A stretch of 64,000 nucleotides of DNA, from contig JASPKZ010009694.1 in NCBI GenBank assembly GCA_030220185.1, positions 1 through 64,000 of the forward strand. The letters are read 5' to 3'. Position 1 is the first letter of the stretch. Every line of letters starts with the position of its first letter. Origin of the DNA: Diploptera punctata (lineage: Eukaryota > Arthropoda > Insecta > Blattodea > Blaberidae). Of the stretch, positions 54,166 to 64,000 are shown in pieces. Both the position numbers and the translations under genes were made by a program. The notes under the pieces were generated by a model that saw nothing but the letters and a program-made list of their open reading frames with translations, had not been told where the DNA came from and made no database searches.

Positions 54166-54262
54166 GTGACTTTCTTGGTTCTTTCCCTGTGCCCTTCAAA
54201 TGAGTTGTATGTTGATGGTACCAAGCTCCTCACCCGCAATATACTTTATTATTCAGATTTAA

Positions 54263-54690
54263 TTCATAACTAACTCATTGGCACTATCGAACCTATAGGT
54301 TCACGACCTTATGGACATCAGATCTCCATACATATAAATCCTGAATTAATGTTCTCCGTTCATTCCCCTACAATTTAGCTCACTCAAAATATGGTAGATG
54401 TTATTCTTCCACCTCATTATTGGCCTACCTACTGACTGCTTTCCCTTCGGTTTCCTAAAAGCAGTTTCCTTGCCCACTTTTTATTCTCGATTCTTGTCAT
54501 AAGTCATGCCCATCGCGTCTACGAGACTTAACTGTTCTTATTATATCTGGTTTCCCATAACGATCGTGTAGCTCACTGTTATGTAGTCTTCTCCTTTCAC
54601 CCGTCTGTTTGTCTCTCTTTGATCGAAAATTTTTCCTAAGAACCTCATTCTCAAATACTCGTAATTTTTTCTCATAAATGAACCTAAAAT
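54263..54690 (-). mobile_element. LINE-A 3' end, diverged
   Basis: Terminus ggcactatcgaacctatagg after a taactaact tail, running to the VFENEVLRKNFRSKRDKQTG region (80-codon minus frame 54497-54739). It is older than most copies here. Confidence 0.82.
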
Positions 54691-54824
54691 AAAAATCAGG
54701 AGTTGTAATAAAACAAGAGTGAAATAAAAGGGAAATCAAAAGTCATTTCTAATAAAACGAAATATAGTGTTTGAAAGAATATGAACTATTTCAAATACAG
54801 TTCAAATATCCCTAATTCAGTCGA

Positions 54825-54826
54825 TA

Positions 54827-54898
<72 letters not shown>

Positions 54899-54910
54899 TA
54901 TTATCATCAT
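54825..54910 (+). repeat. ATT microsatellite
   Basis: About 25 ATT units with minor interruptions. It borders the LINE-F-like fragment, for which it may be the tail. Confidence 0.97.
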
Positions 54911-54919
54911 TACCATTAT

Positions 54920-55300
54920 CTATCAAGTTTCACAATGTTTCACATTTTCCTGCCCGCAAATAATCGTATGTTATTCTCTTCCTCATTTCCAATCTCCATC
55001 GACCAACCCCTGTTTTCCTCATGCTACTTAAAACACCATCAATCCACGTTATTTTCGGTAGACCTGTTCTTCTATTAATCGCCTCTAGCATTCTTACTGG
55101 ATGTGTTTTATGTCATTCTTTTTACATAGCCATACCAATCTGTTTCTTTTTTTATGAAATCCACTGTTGAAAAATCATATTTTCATTAATTACATATTTT
55201 CTTATTTTATCTCTTCTGTAATTCCAGATGAAGGCCTCCAAAGTTCAATTTCTGCAGAATGTAATTCAATTATTGTTTTTATTTCAGTTCCCTATAATTG
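54920..55300 (-). mobile_element. LINE-F-like 3' end
   Basis: Collinear with 45160-45540 (shared words such as catttccaatctccatc, aaaacaccatcaatccac, ttattttatctcttctgta). The element is followed on its 3' side by an ATT run. Confidence 0.6.
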
Positions 55301-55627
55301 TAATAATAATAATTATTATTATTATTTATGTATTTATTTATTTATTTATAATCAGGTTTACAATGTATTAAAACATCTTCCTGTGCCCAAAGCTTTTTAA
55401 ATTTTTATCTTCTTCCTCCATTATTCTCTATCTTCCCATTCCAATTCTTCCAGACCTAGCTCCGCCATACCTCTTCTTACATCATCCATCTATTTAAATC
55501 TAGGGAGAAGATTTTTCTCGATATTCTTTTGATAAAATTCAGGCTAGGCCTATTACAATTACAGATAAAATTATAATAATCATGTAGGATTCATTCCAAA
55601 GCTTGTCTGGGTAATATTTTCTCTGGC

Positions 55628-55628
<1 letters not shown>
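55301..55628. other. AAT/ATT run and a possible LINE relic
   Basis: An imperfect AAT/ATT stretch at 55300-55350, then LINE-like text (caatgtattaaaacatcttc, ccattccaattcttcc) similar in layout to LINE-F. No frame is preserved. Confidence 0.4.

Positions 55629-55706
<78 letters not shown>
55629..55706 (+). repeat. AAT microsatellite
   Basis: About 26 AAT units. Confidence 0.97.
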
Positions 55707-55707
<1 letters not shown>

Positions 55708-55929
55708 TGTTAATATGGTGCAGCTGATTTCATATTAGAACAAGCCACAGGTTAGAAATTATTGATTATTTCGATTATCTTCGAGATTATTTTCGATTAT
55801 CTTTGATTATATCTCATGCTTCCAACTTATTGCGAGTTGAGTAATTCCACTAAGTGGTATATTTCAAGATTAAGGTTCGTTATTTCAGTGAGTCTTTTTT
55901 TAAGTTTAATTGCTGTGAGAGGAAGGAAC

Positions 55930-55930
<1 letters not shown>

Positions 55931-55995
<65 letters not shown>
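55931..55995 (+). repeat. CTTA/TTAC microsatellite formed from a LINE-A tail
   Basis: About 16 tetranucleotide units that run directly into the LINE-A terminus (cactggcactatcgaac). Other LINE-A copies have only two to four of the same units at the same place, so this is an expanded 3' tail. Confidence 0.95.
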
Positions 55996-55996
<1 letters not shown>

Positions 55997-56600
55997 CACT
56001 GGCACTATCGAACACGTAGGTTCATGGCCGCGCGGACATAATCTCTCCATGCATCCCTATCCTGAGCTAATGTTTTCCAATCATTCCCTGTATAATCTAC
56101 TTCCCTCAAATCATAGTTAATGTTATTCTCCCACCTCATTCTTGGTCTACTAACTGGGCGTTTTCCCTCTGGCTTTCCTACAAGAAGCTTCCATGCACGT
56201 CTTTCATTCCCCATACGCGAAACATGTCCTGCCCATCGCAGTCTACGAGACTTAACTGTTCTTATTATATCTGGCTTCCTATAAAGACCATGTAGTTCAT
56301 TGTTTTGTAGTCTTCTCCATTCACCTGTCTGTTCATCTCTCTTTGGTCCAAAAATGTTCCTAAGTACTTTATTCTCAAATACTCGTAATCTCCTTTCCTC
56401 CCTTAAAGCAAGAGTCCATGTTTCGCACCCATATAATATAACTGGTAGAATAATAATTTAATATATTTTCAGTTTAACGTTTTTTGAAAGGAGTTGGGAC
56501 ATCAAAAGTCTCTGCAATACATAATAGCACGCATTTTCAGAATTGAGCCTATGTTTAATTTATTTGTGCATCTCATTCCTATTTGAGATGCACAAAGAAA
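55996..56600 (-). mobile_element. LINE-A 3' end, well preserved
   Basis: A 69-codon minus-strand frame (56005-56214) ends in MNLRVR, and the sequence continues to the gcatctcattcctatttg region equivalent to the thumb (NRNEMHKEI). The phrase ccatataatataactggtag at 56432-56451 gives the uninterrupted version of the SINE array's target. Confidence 0.9.
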
Positions 56601-56819
56601 TGGAACACTATTCTAGTAAATTTCCAAGTTTCGAAAGTGTTTTTATGGTACAGCTACATATTCAAGCTATCTCGTATTTCCCTAAGTTACAATCCTGCTC
56701 TGGCCGTAACCCATTGCTATCTTTCCACGATCAAAGCTATTTAATCTCGTCTTTTTTAGTTTATCTCTTTCTTCACTTATGATTTTTTTGTTCTTTTTTG
56801 TATTTTCTTCATAATAAAA
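56601..56819. other. No recognised feature
   Basis: Nothing identified between two LINE-A copies. Confidence 0.4.
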
Positions 56820-57055
56820 ACCACTATCTGTAGTCCAAAAATATTCTTAAATACTCGTAATCTTTTGTCCACCCTTAAAGTAAGAGTCTGTGTTTCACAT
56901 CCATGATTGGGAAAATTACAGTTTTATATATTTTCAGTTTTTTTTCAGAGAAGTTGGGACGACAAGAGTTCCTGTAATGCATAATAGCATGTCCTTCCAG
57001 AATTGAGCTTATGTTTAATTTCTTTGTGTATCTAATTTCTATTTGCAGTTAGATA

Positions 57056-57763
57056 CAGAGTGCGGTAGGAACAATGACCCATTTTAAACATGTTATTTTG
57101 GCATGAATAAATACAACTATACAGTATTAGTGTATATAGTTCGAAATAATACATCCTACCATTAATTACACATGTCACTGTTTGTAAATTATGTCCTTTA
57201 GGTGTCCACCATTTTTGGCGATGCAGTCTTCGGCACGAACACGCACATTCTCCATAACCTTACGAAGATTGTCGCCTGTTATGGGCTCGATTTCGGCGTG
57301 AATGTTGTTTTTCAAGTCTTCAAGAATTGTTGGCTTGATAGTATACACTTTTAATTTTAGAAATCCCCACAGAAAAAATTGCAAGCTGATAAATCGGGCG
57401 GACGGAGTGGCCAGTTGACATTGCCAAAGCAGCACTGTTGCACTGTTGTCCGGAATGCGAACCGTACATGGCCTACCAGGTGGCTTATTGTTTGTTACAG
57501 ATGCTGTTGCTCTGAACTACTGGATCTATTTCTTAATCGACTTCCGAGACGGAACTTGATCATTCTGACCAATGTTAAAATGTTGCCAGAACAAACGCTG
57601 TCTGTACGATACTGCCACCGCATTTGAAAAACGTTTTTATTGCAACTCGTGGTGTTCGTTTGACCAACTGCACCATGCATTTGTATCAATATCATCTCTC
57701 TAGGAAGCCGTGTCCAATAATGGCGGGCAATTTAAAATGAGTCATTGTTTCTGCCACACCTTG
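57056..57763 (-). mobile_element. Mariner-type deletion derivative within LINE-A
   Basis: Inverted termini of about 30 bp (left cagagtgcggtaggaacaatg, then acccattttaaa; right its near complement ending ccacaccttg), each preceded or followed by TA (57054-57055, 57764-57765). In minus orientation the N-terminal region reads RKSIKKWIQ-like, RATASVTNNKPPGRPCTVR, then jumps to SLQFFLWGFLKLKVYT, LEDLKNNIHAEIEPITGDNL, RKVMENVRVRAEDC and GGHLKDII. The DDE core between these is deleted. It belongs to a lineage different from the 45736 element. Confidence 0.87.
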
Positions 57764-57831
57764 TATTTGAATTCAACCACTTCTATAAATGTCCCTCATT
57801 TGTCGTTAACTGACCATTTCCATTACGTAAT

Positions 57832-58178
57832 GTATTTCTATGTTCTGTTCTATAGCAATTCTGTCTGAGCGCAGGACTTTTACTGCAATCATAACATTTT
57901 CATGCTATGCATTTCAGCTTTACCAGGGAATTATAGGTATGGTAGCTTGCTGTTGCTTTTCACGTCGGTGAAGGATGATGATGATAATGATGATCATGAT
58001 GGCCGGATGATTTTCGGGGACTTTTGGGCCATAAGCTTCCTGACATTTGTCTTACAGGTGAGGAAAAACCCTGAAAAACCCTCACTCTGGAGCCTGTCCC
58101 GATCGAGAATCGAACCCGGGCCCGCTGCGTGACATGGCGGCACGCTACCTCGAGACCACAGCGGTGGACGTATTTCTA
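57832..58178 (-). mobile_element. SINE-1, subfamily B, within LINE-A, with target duplication
   Basis: SINE at 57841-58169, flanked by gtatttcta at 57832-57840 and 58170-58178. The tail is degraded. LINE-A at 16400-16412 (cgtagaaatacat in complementary sense) gives the empty site. Reverse B box gaatcgaacccgg. Confidence 0.9.
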
Positions 58179-58616
58179 CGTGTGAACATATAGGATTTAG
58201 TTTTATTGATGTTTACTTCCAGACCCAATCTCTTAGTGTTACTCATTAGTCATTACAGTGTGAGTGTTGGCCCTTAAGTATATCATCGCTATCGCCCGAT
58301 AACACTACATCACCAGTGTTAACTAATGACTTATTACCACCATTGAGTTGTAGGCCTTCTTTATCCTCTAAAGATTCGATTGTATGCTCTAGTACAAAAT
58401 AGAATAGCAGAGGAGATAGTGCATCTCCTTGCTTTAACCCATTGTGAATTTCAAAAGTATCTTAAAACTGTTTTCCTACAAGCACTCAACTCTTTGTTCC
58501 ATTTAGACACATTCGAATAAGTCTAAATAACTTTTTAGGAATTTCGAACTCCAGCAGGATAAGGTCCTACTACATAACTTCTTCCTCTTAATTGAATCAT
58601 ATGCTAAAACATAATA

Positions 58617-59577
58617 CAGTAAAACTTGTTTAATCCGGAACATGAATAATGCGTAAATCTGTCCAATGTAAGCAAATTTATTGGTCCCGGCGAAATAATA
58701 GTAATTTTACGTGTATTTATTTTGCATAAAACGGAATTTTCCAACGCGGAAACGGAAGGATATTTCTATAAAATTAATGAAAAATTTGCAAAGCGGAAAG
58801 ACAGAAATAAATTAGTTTCTACTTCATTGAATTCCCGTTAGGCAAAAAAAAAAAAATAATGAACGATTCCAGCCGCCGGGTGAAGTAGACATTCTACCTC
58901 TACCTGAAATTTTATTTCGGCCTCACTGCACATCCGTTATGCGAAACACAGATATCTGTCTTAGAAATAACCATTGTACTGTAAAATCTTAAATTAGTTT
59001 AAGTTCTGAGACCGATCTTTCACAGGTAGCGTTCTGAATTTACGGAATAAAGATGGCTAAAAGGTAGGCCTATGTATCATTGTCATTAAACGATAAAGTG
59101 AAATTGATTGAAGATAAATCTCCAAATTTCCGGACCGATGCTCCAAAGTCAAGCTCTAGCTCTTGCTAAATCCCTAGGGAATAACGATTCTAAGGCATCT
59201 TCAGGTTGGCTGGATAGTTTTAAAAGACGACACAATGTAGTGTGGAATGAAATTTGCGAGGAATAAAATGATGTGGACGAAAGTGTATTTAGTGAGCGGA
59301 AACCGAAACTGCATACTTTAATTTCAGGATACGCGCCTAAAAGACATTTTTAACGCTGGCTGTTTTTTCGCGCATTACTGTCGAAGTCGCTCATACATAC
59401 TATACTTCACTTTTCAAAGGCAGCGGAACTACAATTAATCCAAGGTATCTAAAATGACATATACGGTACTCTATAATCTAAGATTGTTAATAAGTTTTAA
59501 TGTTTTATAATGCGGAATTTTGTCTAATGTGGAAACAAATTGGTCCCATGCGATTCCGCTTTGAGCAGGTTTTACTG
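58617..59577 (+). mobile_element. Pogo/Tigger-like DNA transposon, internally deleted
   Basis: Termini cagtaaaacttgtttaatcc and the complement of gagcaggttttactg form inverted repeats, both flanked by TA (58615-58616, 59578-59579). Subterminal words also mirror (tttattggtccc left, ggaccaatttg in complement right). The interior encodes, with frameshifts, a CENP-B-type helix-turn-helix: AKSLGNNDFKASSGWLDSFK and RRHNVVWN (about 59165-59250), then after a gap the start of the DDE domain (SGYAPKRHF and LFFRALLSKS). The remainder of the transposase is missing. Confidence 0.88.
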
Positions 59578-59579
59578 TA

Positions 59580-60069
59580 TAATATAATACACGTTAAAAA
59601 TAAATCGTGGCTCAATAGGTAAATGCTATTTTTTTAAATGCCTGCATTTGAATGGAACAAAACAGTTTATTGTGCACCTGCGAAAAATGTATAATGTGTA
59701 TTTGATTGATTTTAACAACATTGTTATTTCCGTAGCAATGATAATGAAGATGTAATCCTACCGCACAATGGAACCTGGTGTTAGCGAATCGTGATGGAGA
59801 TTTTATCTGGGTTATTGTGTCCAGAACAAACTCTCGTTTCCACTTGGAATTTTCTCTAGGGATAAAACTTAAGCCTTGCCTCCTTCCACATATTTTAAAA
59901 TTACTGCTTGATCTCAGGAATTTTGAGAGTTTAATATTCGCTACATCTACAGAACTTTGTATCTACACTTTTAAAACGTATCCTTTTAATTCTAAATTCT
60001 CCATGGGTCTGTAAAGAAAGATATCTACATCCAAGTTTTAGTACATCTTTTTACATACCGATTATCTCA
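59580..60069. other. No recognised feature
   Basis: AT-rich. A 78-codon plus frame at 59778-60014 is without recognised resemblance. Confidence 0.45.
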
Positions 60070-60814
60070 GGATTGTACTGCAAACTGTATGGCGATATTG
60101 ACTCATCACCGCTGCAATAAAATATATCCTTTTGCATTTTTTCAGTATCAAAATTTACTTTTTTGTTATATGGAAAAAAAATCTTCTTTTCTAGATAATT
60201 CCTTCTTTAACTTATTCTCTTTATTCGTAATTTGTAGGATTTTTACCCTGTGTATTTCCCAAAATCACTCCTCAGAGGAAGATGTATTGGATGTGCATCC
60301 TCTCTCTATCCATCTCTTGGCTAGCTTTCCTTCTTTTTTTGACAATTTTTTGGAAATAGCTCTTTTTACCACACATCCAAGAAATGTTATTTTTTATTCG
60401 AAATTTATCCCCAATACAGAGGGTTTCCGTTACCCACAAGAAATTCGCCTTCTCCAACTGTAGCGGTCCTGAACATCCTCATCTATAAGTCCCAGTTCAT
60501 TCATATTTCTTATCACACCATCCATCGAAACCTTTCTTTAGCTATTCCCTTAAATTCCGCCCGATATCATTCCTTGTGGGTCTTTTGGCATTGTATATTT
60601 TTTTGGTATACATACTGGGGAATAGCCCATTGCTTAAAACCAACCTGGAGAACCAGATAATTTTTAATCAAGGTTTTCTTTCTCTAGACTTTTTAATTTT
60701 AATGTTTACACATCTTTCTGTGCTTAAAGTTTTATTTTCTTCCTCCACTCGTCTCTATCCATCTATTCCATGACCTCCAGTCCTCTTGTTTCTCATTCTA
60801 GTTCTTAGACTTTT
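60070..60814. other. Possible decayed LINE sequence
   Basis: A 124-codon plus-strand frame (60089-60463) and a shorter minus frame overlap; neither has a family I recognise. 60600-60690 shares the 'gaatagcccattgcttaaaa ... tcaaggttttctttctctag' motif with 31915-31990 and, inverted, 29490-29555. Confidence 0.4.
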
Positions 60815-60821
60815 AATAATC

Positions 60822-60869
<48 letters not shown>

Positions 60870-61222
60870 TAATAATAATAAAAATAATATAATAATAATA
60901 ATTACAATAATAATGATAATTATAATAATTATTATGATAATAATAACATAATAATGATAACAATAATAATAAACAATAATAATGATAACAATAATGATAA
61001 TAAATTATAATGGATAATAATTATAATGATAATAATTATAATGATAATTAATTATAATGATAATAATTATAATGATAATCAATTATAATGATTATAACAT
61101 AATAATGATAATAATAATGATAATAAATTATAATGATAATAATTATAATGATAATAATTATAATGATTAATAATTATAATGATAATAATTATAATGATAA
61201 TAATTATAATATTAATTATAAT
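60815..61222 (+). repeat. AAT/GATA-like microsatellite and 15-bp minisatellite
   Basis: AAT-rich to about 61010, then repeats of a unit like aattataatgataat with few changes to 61222. The 84-codon frame across it is low-complexity. It ends exactly at repeat H copy 3. Confidence 0.95.
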
Positions 61223-61675
61223 GACTATTTAAACTCATGCCCCAAATGGGAGTCAATGGCCAATCACGTTTTCAATGATTTCTGTTTTACAACCAATCAG
61301 AGTCGTGTTTCACCAAATATTTATCAGTGTTATAATTACCATATTAAAGAAAGCTCCTCCTTACAATATTGCGTTCCTTGGCAATAAATAGTATGATCTG
61401 GGTTGCAGTGATAAACAAAAGAAGCAGTAGAAGAGAGCGTACCTATCGTTTCTCATTTGTTTTCAAACATCGCCGTTTACATTAAAATATATAAATATTT
61501 TAAAATAACTATAGTTAAATAATGATTTGTGAGTAAACAGCTTAATTTATTCGTTAAATAGCCCTAACAAATGCCACTCTTGATTTCCAAATTCTCTAGA
61601 TAAATTCACTCCTCACTTCGTGAGTCGTGAATTTATCGATAATTTGGAAATCACTCGTGGCATTACTTATGATAA
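61223..61675 (-). repeat. Hairpin repeat H, copy 3, internally deleted
   Basis: In minus orientation: the hairpin lies at 61572-61662 and the far end is gactatttaaactcatgccc. About 400 bases present in the other copies are missing between ccttacaatattgcg and ttaaagaaagctc, including the TATA/initiator-like pair. The hairpin stem here is the most regular of the three. Confidence 0.85.
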
Positions 61676-61676
61676 A

Positions 61677-61998
61677 GTCCACCGCTGTGGTCTCGAGGTA
61701 GCGTGCTCTCTTGTCAAGCAGCGGGCCCGGGTTCGATCCCCGGTCGGGACAGTTTTTCTGGGTGAGGTTTTCATCGGGGTTCTTCCTCACCTGTAAGACA
61801 AACGTCAGGAAAACTTTAAGGCCCAAACGGTCCCCAAAATCATATGGCCATCATCATCATCACCCTTATCATCATCATCATCTTTCACCGGTGTGGAAAG
61901 CAACGGAAAGCTACTACACCTACAATTCCCTAGTAAAGCTGCAAAGCATAACATGATTGCAGTGAAAAGATCTGCCCTCGGGCAGAATTACTATGGAT
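61677..61998 (+). mobile_element. SINE-1, subfamily A
   Basis: Full length with intact B box ggttcgatccccgg, gacagtttttctgggtgagg, tandem ATC runs and the tail to actatgga. It starts one base after repeat H copy 3. A target duplication is not clear. Confidence 0.92.
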
Positions 61999-62380
61999 TT
62001 TGTGCAAGAAAATAGAAATGAAACTCATCTTATTTTGTTTTTATGAATATTAATTGATGTGAAAACTGTGGAGAATTGTAGTTTTCTCGATTTGATACAA
62101 ATATCTCATCTATTTGAATAATGAACACAAAAGCCGTGTAATTTTGGTTCGAATCCCAGTCATCTGAATAATTTGTAAGATCAGTTTCCTCTTTCAGTGT
62201 GTAAATTCCACCATTCATCATAAGTTAATACGTCGTTAAAATCATGACGTGTAATGAGTGATTGAAGATCAAATGACATGATGGGGGAAGAAAGAGGAGT
62301 GCAAGGTGTTGGTTGGATGAAATTCGGAAAAAGAGAGAATTCCGAGGAAAAAACTGGAAAAATATCGGTATAATCCACCG
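61999..62380. other. No firm feature
   Basis: 62180-62380 has weak layout similarity to 18120-18300 (ttctc..ttcc, then a gaatttcatc word in reverse). No coding family is seen. Confidence 0.35.
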
Positions 62381-62387
62381 CCTATAC

Positions 62388-62455
62388 CACTCCGGAACCG
62401 CCAGGATTCAAACCTGAGATCCCAGTCGAGACAGCCGCGCATTCTCTGAGATGGT
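62388..62455 (-). other. tRNA-like relic
   Basis: On the minus strand a B box caggtttgaatcctgg follows a GC-rich stretch with a weak A-box match. Probably the head of a SINE with its body in 62180-62380. Confidence 0.4.
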
Positions 62456-62827
62456 ATAAAATTAATATTTTAAAGGATTTCTTTATACATAAGAATATTT
62501 CACAGAGGTAAAGATAATTTTCTTTAATCTTAATTTATTTGGACGTACATTAATTAAGATTATAGAATATTAATGAGAGGAATTTATTTATTCGCTGTTG
62601 AATAGCTCATGGATATAAATATGACTTAGAAGAAAGAATACCGCGTTTTAAGCAATGTCTCTTGATTAGAAGACGCCGATGGGATGAGTAAAAGCTGCCT
62701 TCTAATGAAGCCCGCTGAAACTATGTGATATAAGATTTTATACCTGTGGCACGTGTGCCACCAAATGTAAAGGACAGTCATTGCACTATTGCTATTTCTC
62801 GCATTGTTTTGATAAGTGTTTTATATA
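62456..62827. other. No recognised feature
   Basis: AT-rich left flank of the next transposon. Confidence 0.4.
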
Positions 62828-63673
62828 CAGGGTGTTTCTAAATTAGATAGACAAACTTTCGGATCAGATAGATAACCTTCATTGAAGCATATTTTGTTAA
62901 GGAACCTATGGACTGAAACGCTTCGTTTCAGGGATAGAGAAATATTACAGGAAGGAATTGAAGGAAATGGATAAACACTTCTTTCAGTCCAAGAGGGGTT
63001 TGTCATTACTACTATCGCTAGGTTTGTCAATTCCGGTGCTCAGTAGCATCCGGAACCTATTAGAGCAAGTTTGTTTACATCCATTGGTACGATTTGTTGG
63101 ATAGGTAGGGATGGACCCACTGCCTGCCTGGCACGCTTGCATGAGCTGTTCTGCCTAGATTTCTTTTTGTGGGACTACATGAAAGCAATGTTTTATGAAA
63201 CCGATATTGACTCTGAAGAAGATTTTGTAGCACGCATTGTCAGCGCAGCAACTGAAATAAGGGAAACCTATGACATCTTTGGAGGGATGCGACAAAGTAT
63301 GGCACATTGATGGATTATTGTCTGGATGTCAATGGACGTGTATTTTCTAGCACTTGTTGTGATGAGACAATAAACTCGATCCATCCTGACAATGCAACAC
63401 TGGAATGTTTTCTTATTTCATTTATTTATTATTTTTTTACAATTAAGTACGTTTTGTTTCTGCTTGTCTGTAAAGTATTTGGATTAAACCAAAATTATGT
63501 GACACAGAATGACTTCATTTTTGCACATACCTATTTCCTTCCAACCCTTCTCCTGAGACCCATCTTGCACTGAAACGAAGCGTCACATCCTATAGGTTCC
63601 CTAATAAAATATGCTTCAATGAAGGTTAACTATCTGCTCCCAAAGTTTGTCGGTCTAATTTAGAAACACCCTT
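62828..63673 (+). mobile_element. Mariner-superfamily deletion derivative with about 110-bp inverted repeats
   Basis: Left terminus cagggtgtttctaaattaga, then acaaactttcggatcagata and cattgaagcatattttgtta; the right terminus is its complement (ccctaataaaatatgcttca and so on to aaacaccctt). TA flanks both sides (62826-62827, 63674-63675). The interior keeps only a C-terminal transposase piece (about 63110-63300). Confidence 0.9.
63110..63306 (+). pseudogene. Transposase C-terminal remnant
   Basis: The plus frame (63071-63310) reads LHELFCLDFFLWDYMKAMFY, then ETDIDSEEDFVARIVSAA and IRETYDIFGGMRQSMAH. LDFFLWDYMK is the third catalytic block region of the IS630/Tc1-like family found at 45736, followed by its conserved tail. 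The helix-turn-helix and first two catalytic blocks are deleted. Confidence 0.85.
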
Positions 63674-63675
63674 TA

Positions 63676-63879
63676 CATATCCCATGCGTCCCCGCTTAAG
63701 GACACGAGTGCTCCCTAGCGAGAGTTTCTAAACGAAGCTTATTTCATCATCACTATCATCACACAACTACGGTATAAATACAAAAAAATCCCAAATAATT
63801 TACCCGAAAAACTGATTCACAATAACCCTGAGTGGGTTTATGCTTCCTTCGTTTATTTTTTTCAGGCTTCTCTTTCTCA
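63676..63879. other. No recognised feature
   Basis: Nothing identified. Confidence 0.4.
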
Positions 63880-64000
63880 GGCAACCGTCCACCAATTCTT
63901 GAGTTTTAAAAATTTGACATCCTGTAGTACTCCAACCATCTATCTCAAATTCGGTCTTCCAATTCTCCGTGTTCCTTCTGGCTTACCTTCCTGTTAAATT
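63880..64000 (-). mobile_element. Possible LINE 3' end running off the window
   Basis: The minus strand contains ARRNTENWKTEFEIDGWSTT followed by KTQELVDGCLRKRSL, with the look of a LINE C-terminus. Only 120 bp are available, so the family is undecided. Confidence 0.4.

Larger units (their letters stand above)
56820..58612 (-). mobile_element. LINE-A copy with two nested insertions
   Basis: LINE-A segments at 56820-57055, 57764-57840 and 58170-58612 are collinear with 16040-16700 in reverse: the VFENK region, the FKYLGTI region (tatttgaattcaaccacttc), the KTKYM region (gtgtgaacatataggattta, then cagacccaatctcttagtg) and the palm before YADD (gaggagatagtgcatctcc). The gaps are a mariner-type derivative and a SINE-1. 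Including the palm, this is the longest LINE-A relic in minus orientation. No frame survives. Confidence 0.88.

Noticed and set aside
60089..60463. 124-codon plus-strand frame
   Set aside because: It has a hydrophobic F/L-rich composition as expected from T-rich DNA, no homologous family that I recognise, and a competing minus-strand frame. LINE debris is more likely.

Overview
This window is repeat-dominated, AT-rich animal nuclear DNA, most likely from an insect. Evidence for this is: many non-LTR retrotransposon (LINE) 3' ends, tRNA-derived SINEs, Tc1/mariner and pogo-type DNA transposons, long AT, ATT and GATA-like microsatellites, and a nuclear copy of mitochondrial cytochrome b that needs the invertebrate mitochondrial code. 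The dominant LINE tail (C-terminal words such as KPEGKRPVGRPRMRW and NYDLREVDYTGNDWK) resembles proteins I associate with cockroach and other Blattodea genomes, but that is a memory-based impression. I see no convincing host gene, no canonical tRNA or rRNA gene, no CRISPR array and no bacterial operon.

The dominant component is one LINE family (here LINE-A), with about twenty copies. Almost all are 5'-truncated and end in a tetranucleotide tail (TAAG/TTAG-like). The best copy (16040-17085, +) keeps a reverse transcriptase palm with YADD. Other LINE groups are LINE-B (GAA-tailed: 5172-5975, 9761-10030, 51690-52140), LINE-C (15120-15480, 17100-17520), LINE-D (2550-3597, 25975-26450, 28490-28920), LINE-E (8590-8950), LINE-F (45145-47430, 54920-55300), LINE-G (29215-29560, 43275-43560), RTE-like ends (812-1085, 25180-25500), a Jockey-like fragment (19205-20915), and an R1-like RNase H terminus (40486-41890) that carries the longest open frame in the window.

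SINE-1 is a tRNA-derived family of about 330 bp with an excellent B box, present at about a dozen places on both strands. It includes a four-unit head-to-tail array (11750-13149) in which every unit carries a copy of the target site. Three rarer tRNA-derived or SINE-like families are also present.

DNA transposons include a near full-length but inactivated Tc1/mariner-superfamily element (45736-47210), three deletion derivatives (43635-44179, 57056-57763, 62828-63673), a pogo/Tigger-like deletion derivative (58617-59577), a foldback structure (6064-7290) and a MITE (8953-9365). An unclassified dispersed repeat with a conserved 90-bp hairpin and TATA/initiator-like motifs occurs three times (23163, 48671, 61223).

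Much of the layout can be read as stratigraphy, because nested insertions have identifiable target-site duplications and matching empty sites elsewhere in the window. The main stacks are LINE-D plus SINE at 2.5-3.6 kb, repeat U1 plus LINE-B plus SINE-2 at 9.5-10.7 kb, LINE-A plus the SINE array at 11.3-13.2 kb, and LINE-A plus mariner plus SINE, ending against a Tigger, at 56.8-59.6 kb. The standout observations are the in-frame NUMT (52294-52524), the near-perfect 91-bp inverted repeat (53979-54165), the tandem SINE array, and the hairpin-bearing repeat family.
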